From assembly GCA_017551645.1 (NCBI GenBank), contig JAFZLE010000158.1:1-16628 (forward strand): a DNA stretch of 16,628 bases, in the 5' to 3' direction. The stretch is from Clostridia bacterium. GTDB lineage: Bacteria; Bacillota; Clostridia; Christensenellales; Aristaeellaceae. This document shows, piece by piece, positions 13,765 to 16,628 of the stretch (positions within the stretch are counted from its first letter, which is position 1; each line of letters begins with the position of its first letter). Below the pieces are notes generated by a model that searched no databases, was not told the origin of the DNA, and saw only the letters and a program-made list of their open reading frames with translations. The translations under genes and the position numbers were made by a program.

Positions 13765-14973
13765 ATGAAACTTAAACTGGCGGTCATTTACGGCAGCCGT
13801 TCCTGCGAGCATGACGTATCGGTGATCTCAGCGCTGCAGGCGGCGGGCAAGGCGAATCCGGAGGAATACGAGGTCGTTTACGTATATATCGATAAAAACG
13901 GGGACTGGTACACCGGCTGGCGGTTAAACGACATAAAACTGTACCGGGATTTCGACCCCAAGGCTGCCACCAGGGTGATACCCATGGGGGAAAACGGCAA
14001 ACTGGTGCTTTTGCAGCACCCGTCGGACAAGCTCCTGCCCTTCGGGTACCTTAAGCGCGTAGCGGAAGCGGACGTGTGCCTGTTGGTGCTCCACGGCATG
14101 AACGGCGAGGACGGTACCATTCAGGGCATGCTGGAGATGTGGCAGGTGCCCTATACCTCTTCCGGCGTGATGGGAAGCGCCCTGGGCATGGACAAGATAG
14201 TGATGAAGCAGGTGTTCCGCGCCAATGGCCTGCCCGTGGTAAAGGATGTATGGACGGACCGGAACGCGATAAAGAAGGATAAAAAGGCGGTAATGGAGCG
14301 CATCTGTGCCGAGCTCAGCTTCCCCGTGTACGTGAAGCCCGCCAATTTGGGCTCCTCCATAGGCATTTCCCGGGCGGAGGACATGGAAGACCTGTCCGAG
14401 GCGCTTTCCGTGGCGGCAGGCTATGACCGCAGGATACTGATCGAGGAAGCGGTGCAGGACCTGATGGAGATCAACTGCTCCGTACTGGGCTTTGACGGTG
14501 AGGCGGAGGCTTCCGTGACCGAGATGCCCGTGAGCTGGACCGAGTTCCTTTCGTTTGACGACAAGTACCTGCGGGGCGGCAAGGGCGGCACGAAGGGCGC
14601 CAAAACAGCCGGCACCAAGGGCGGCATGGCTAACCTGAGCCGCAAGATGCCCGCGCCCATATCCGAAGAAATGACCAAAAAGGTGGAAGAAATGGCCATA
14701 ACCGCCTTCAACGCCCTGGACTGCAAGGGCGTGGCGCGGGTGGACTTTCTGTTGGACAAGGCCGCGGATAAGCTGTACGTGGGCGAGATAAACACCATTC
14801 CCGGCTCCCTGTCCTTCTATCTGTGGGAGGAAAAGGGGCTCAAGTTCGACAAGCTCATAGACAAGCTGGTGGAGTATGCCTTCAAAGCCAAGGCGGAGAA
14901 GAGCGAGAACGTGTTCTCCTACTCCTCCAACATACTTAACGGTTCCGCGGGGGCGAAAGGCGCGAAAAGGTAG
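13765..14973 (+). CDS. ddl: D-alanine--D-alanine ligase family protein
   Basis: A 402-residue ATP-grasp ligase of the Ddl family, which makes D-Ala-D-Ala for peptidoglycan precursors. Conserved sites are SCEHDVSVISA (13-23, Glu15 for the first D-Ala), LHGMNGEDGTIQG (109-121), VKPANLGSSIG (190-200), the ATP-binding EE (227-228), GVARVDFLL (322-330) and EINTIPGSL (341-349) with metal-binding Glu341 and Asn343. The omega loop reads EFLSFDDKY (260-268), but is extended by a Gly/Lys-rich stretch (270-289). NTIPG is followed by SLSFYLW instead of the usual MTxxSL, near the second-substrate pocket. A tail of about 28 residues, partly Gly/Lys-rich, ends the protein. The family also includes D-Ala-D-Ser and D-Ala-D-Lac ligases; the omega-loop Tyr268 favours a D-amino-acid product. 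AGGAAGGA lies nine bases before the ATG. Confidence 0.9.
   Translation: MKLKLAVIYGSRSCEHDVSVISALQAAGKANPEEYEVVYVYIDKNGDWYTGWRLNDIKLYRDFDPKAATRVIPMGENGKLVLLQHPSDKLLPFGYLKRVAEADVCLLVLHGMNGEDGTIQGMLEMWQVPYTSSGVMGSALGMDKIVMKQVFRANGLPVVKDVWTDRNAIKKDKKAVMERICAELSFPVYVKPANLGSSIGISRAEDMEDLSEALSVAAGYDRRILIEEAVQDLMEINCSVLGFDGEAEASVTEMPVSWTEFLSFDDKYLRGGKGGTKGAKTAGTKGGMANLSRKMPAPISEEMTKKVEEMAITAFNALDCKGVARVDFLLDKAADKLYVGEINTIPGSLSFYLWEEKGLKFDKLIDKLVEYAFKAKAEKSENVFSYSSNILNGSAGAKGAKR
14572..14631 (+). repeat. Low-complexity Gly/Lys-coding stretch in ddl
   Basis: Sixty bases rich in GGC and AAG codons encode a Gly/Lys/Thr/Ala-rich insert, with near copies such as GGCACGAAGGGC and GGCACCAAGGGC. It lies in the omega loop of the Ddl-type ligase and suggests expansion by slippage of a short unit. 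Confidence 0.5.
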
Positions 14974-15039
14974 TTTTTCCCCTGTTCGCTTTACGTATAC
15001 CTAAGCGCGGCCAAATACATCTGTCACAGGAGCAAGCTT

Positions 15040-16386
15040 ATGCGCAGATTTATCATGAACCTGCTGCCCCAGCTCAAGGACATCTACTCTCCCGGGGAAG
15101 TGAATTCCCGGGGGCGGCTGATCTCCCTTATCTCCAGCCTTGTGACATCGTTCTACAACGTATTCATAACGGGTATATTCTATACAGGCTTCCTTTCCAT
15201 GTACGGCATATCCATCACGGGCGTGGGCATCGTGTCGTTTATTCCGTACATAGGCAGCCTGTTTTCTTTGTTCAGCCCATTTGTGCTGAAACGGTTCGCA
15301 AAACGCAAGACGGTGATGCTTTCCAGCAAGCTGTGCTTTTATTTCCTGTTTATAGTCGCGACGACTCTGATGCCCACGTTCGTGACCGACGGGCAGGCGC
15401 GGCTGTACTGGCTGATAGGCATACTGTTCGTGGCGTACGCCCAGTACGCGCTGTTCTCCCCGGGCATCACCGTATGGTTCTACAACTTCTATCCCAAGGA
15501 GAACGAGCGGCGCACCCGCTACATTTACTTCAACCAGCTGTTTTCTTCCGTAATGAGCAGCCTGGTGCTGCTGGTAAGCGGCGTCATAACCGACGCGGTG
15601 AGCGGCTCAAGCCACCAGAACACCATAATCCTCGTGCTCAGGTACTTCGCCTTCTTCCTGGTGATGATCGATGTGGGAGCCCAGTCCCGGGCGACGGAAT
15701 ACCCGTACCCGGACAACCGTTCCATGCGCCTTAAGGACGTGTTCACCGTGCCTGTAAAAAACAGGAAGTTCATGATGTGCATGCTGCTCATGTTCTTCTG
15801 GAACTTTATCTGCAACCTTAACAACGGCACCTGGAACTACCACCTGCTCAACCACATGGGCTTCGGATACACCGTGATCAACCTTATGAGCGTGAGCTAC
15901 ACGGTGCTGCTGCTGGTGTTCAGCAAAACGTGGAGAAAGCTGCTAAGGCGGTTTTCCTGGGTAAAGACCTTTGGCATATGCTGCCTGCTGTCCATGCCGG
16001 TGGACCTTATGATGTTCATGATGGATAGGCACTTACGGGGGCTGTACGTGCCGCTGTCACTGTGGCAGAACGTGATAAATGTGGGGTATAACCTTAGCTA
16101 TGCCAACATACTGTACATGAACCTGCCCGACGGGGATTCCACTTCCTATATAGCGTTTTACTCCGTAGGCGCGAACCTGTGCGCGTTCATAGGCATGATC
16201 ACGGGCGTATCCATAGTGAACCTGAGAAGCGACACACCGTTCATGTTCCTAGGCTTTGAGATATACACCGTACAGCTGACAGTGCTGGTACACGTGGTGT
16301 GCCTTCTGATAATGGGGCTCATGTGTTACTTTATGTGGCGCAGATTCACCAGCGAAAGCGAGATACAGCTGGTGGAAGTGACGTAG
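15040..16386 (+). CDS. MFS-type multi-span transporter
   Basis: A 448-residue membrane protein with about twelve hydrophobic segments (for example near 27-50, 60-82, 95-114, 121-142, 165-185, 195-212, 244-262, 275-295, 306-327, 336-356, 370-392 and 406-432) and a central hydrophilic loop (about 213-243), the layout of a major facilitator. The cytoplasmic loop after the second helix reads LKRFAKRKTVML, a degenerate form of the MFS loop 2-3 motif. Substrate cannot be predicted; there is no clear match to a known sugar or drug subgroup. AGGAG (15028-15032) lies seven bases before ATG 15040. It follows ddl after 66 bases with no convincing terminator or promoter, so it may be the last gene of the operon, though a weak separate promoter is possible. 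Confidence 0.85.
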   Translation: MRRFIMNLLPQLKDIYSPGEVNSRGRLISLISSLVTSFYNVFITGIFYTGFLSMYGISITGVGIVSFIPYIGSLFSLFSPFVLKRFAKRKTVMLSSKLCFYFLFIVATTLMPTFVTDGQARLYWLIGILFVAYAQYALFSPGITVWFYNFYPKENERRTRYIYFNQLFSSVMSSLVLLVSGVITDAVSGSSHQNTIILVLRYFAFFLVMIDVGAQSRATEYPYPDNRSMRLKDVFTVPVKNRKFMMCMLLMFFWNFICNLNNGTWNYHLLNHMGFGYTVINLMSVSYTVLLLVFSKTWRKLLRRFSWVKTFGICCLLSMPVDLMMFMMDRHLRGLYVPLSLWQNVINVGYNLSYANILYMNLPDGDSTSYIAFYSVGANLCAFIGMITGVSIVNLRSDTPFMFLGFEIYTVQLTVLVHVVCLLIMGLMCYFMWRRFTSESEIQLVEVT

Positions 16387-16423
16387 AAAACCGCGCAATG
16401 CTTAATGCAATAATTATAAGAGA

Positions 16424-16472
16424 TAAAAAAGCTCCCCTGTTCCGAACTTAGCGGAACAGGGGAGCTATTCTT
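16424..16472. terminator. Bidirectional intrinsic terminator between convergent genes
   Basis: A perfect 15-bp stem (16430-16444 with 16452-16466) and a 7-base loop lie between the MFS gene and the convergent helicase gene. Read on the minus strand the hairpin is followed by TTTTTATC, a strong U-tract; on the plus strand by ATTCTTC, which is weaker. The stop codon of the minus-strand gene overlaps the base of the stem. The 43 bases between the MFS stop and the hairpin are AT-rich and hold no other feature I can name. Confidence 0.9.
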
Positions 16473-16628
16473 CGCTCCAGAACGCCTTGAGCGCGCCTTC
16501 AAGGGCGTTTTCCTTTATGCGTTTTGGGCGCAGGTGCCCGGGCAGCAGGCGCCGGTATGCGGGCAGGAAGTCGCGCTCGTCTATGAACAGAAGCACGCCC
16601 CGGTCGGTATCGGAGCGGATCACGCGGC
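16465..16628 (-). CDS. C-terminus of a DinG/XPD-type ATP-dependent helicase (partial)
   Basis: Only the last 53 codons are present, ending at TAG (16465-16467); the gene enters from the right edge. The fragment starts RVIRSDTDRGVLLFIDERD, which matches helicase motif VI and the following strand of DinG/XPD-like superfamily 2 helicases (usual form GRxIRxxxDxGxxxxxDxR, with the Arg finger). The rest is a short basic tail with LRPKRIKENALEG. These enzymes unwind DNA 5' to 3' in repair, usually with an iron-sulphur cluster. The cluster region and Walker motifs lie outside the window, so the subgroup cannot be set. It converges on the MFS gene across a shared terminator. Confidence 0.72.
   Translation of the reverse strand, partial: RVIRSDTDRGVLLFIDERDFLPAYRRLLPGHLRPKRIKENALEGALKAFWSEE

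Noticed and set aside
14974..15039. Promoter or terminator between ddl and the MFS gene
   Set aside because: A TTTACG box and an AT-rich stretch are 17 bases apart, but the -10 match is poor, and the T-run after the ddl stop has no proper stem.

Overview
The window reads as chromosomal DNA of a Gram-positive, Clostridia-like member of the Bacillota (inference). Supporting signs are a VanW-domain protein, a DegV-family protein and a DUF1846 protein side by side, strong GGAGG-type ribosome binding sites, GTG and TTG starts, a polA-coaE neighbourhood and a tsaE-tsaB-rimI block. The DNA is fairly GC-rich, yet ATA is a leading isoleucine codon and AGG a common arginine codon, as in some uncultured gut Clostridia lineages. 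No tRNA, rRNA, CRISPR array, insertion sequence or phage gene was seen, and no gene-free stretch exceeds about 175 bases.

Left part, minus strand (1-3525): a VanW-domain cell-envelope protein (2128-3525) and a DegV-family lipid-binding protein (1258-2109) lie 18 bases apart and probably form one transcript, which ends at a hairpin terminator (1212-1241). Beyond it is a DUF1846 protein (1-1168) whose C-terminus runs off the window. A good sigma-A-type promoter for the VanW gene (3558-3586) faces away from a good promoter for polA (3633-3661).

Main part, plus strand (3699-16386): eleven genes follow with gaps of at most 66 bases and many overlaps, consistent with one long transcription unit. 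In order they are polA, coaE, a family-5 peptide-type solute-binding protein, a galactokinase-like GHMP kinase, tsaE, tsaB, rimI, an alpha/beta hydrolase, a membrane-anchored MurF-like ligase, a D-Ala-D-Ala-type ligase and an MFS transporter. The unit mixes DNA repair, CoA synthesis, nutrient handling, the t6A tRNA modification helpers and cell-wall precursor chemistry.

Right edge: a perfect 15-bp hairpin (16430-16466) separates this unit from a convergent minus-strand gene, of which only the last 53 codons are present. These look like the C-terminus of a DinG/XPD-type helicase.

The part most worth a second look is 11321-16386. There an alpha/beta hydrolase, a Mur ligase whose usual substrate-binding N-terminal domain is replaced by about five membrane helices, a Ddl-type ligase with an unusual Gly/Lys-rich omega loop, and an MFS protein are packed together. 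They could be the normal pentapeptide-building pair in an unusual form, or a separate membrane-bound dipeptide-ligation system.
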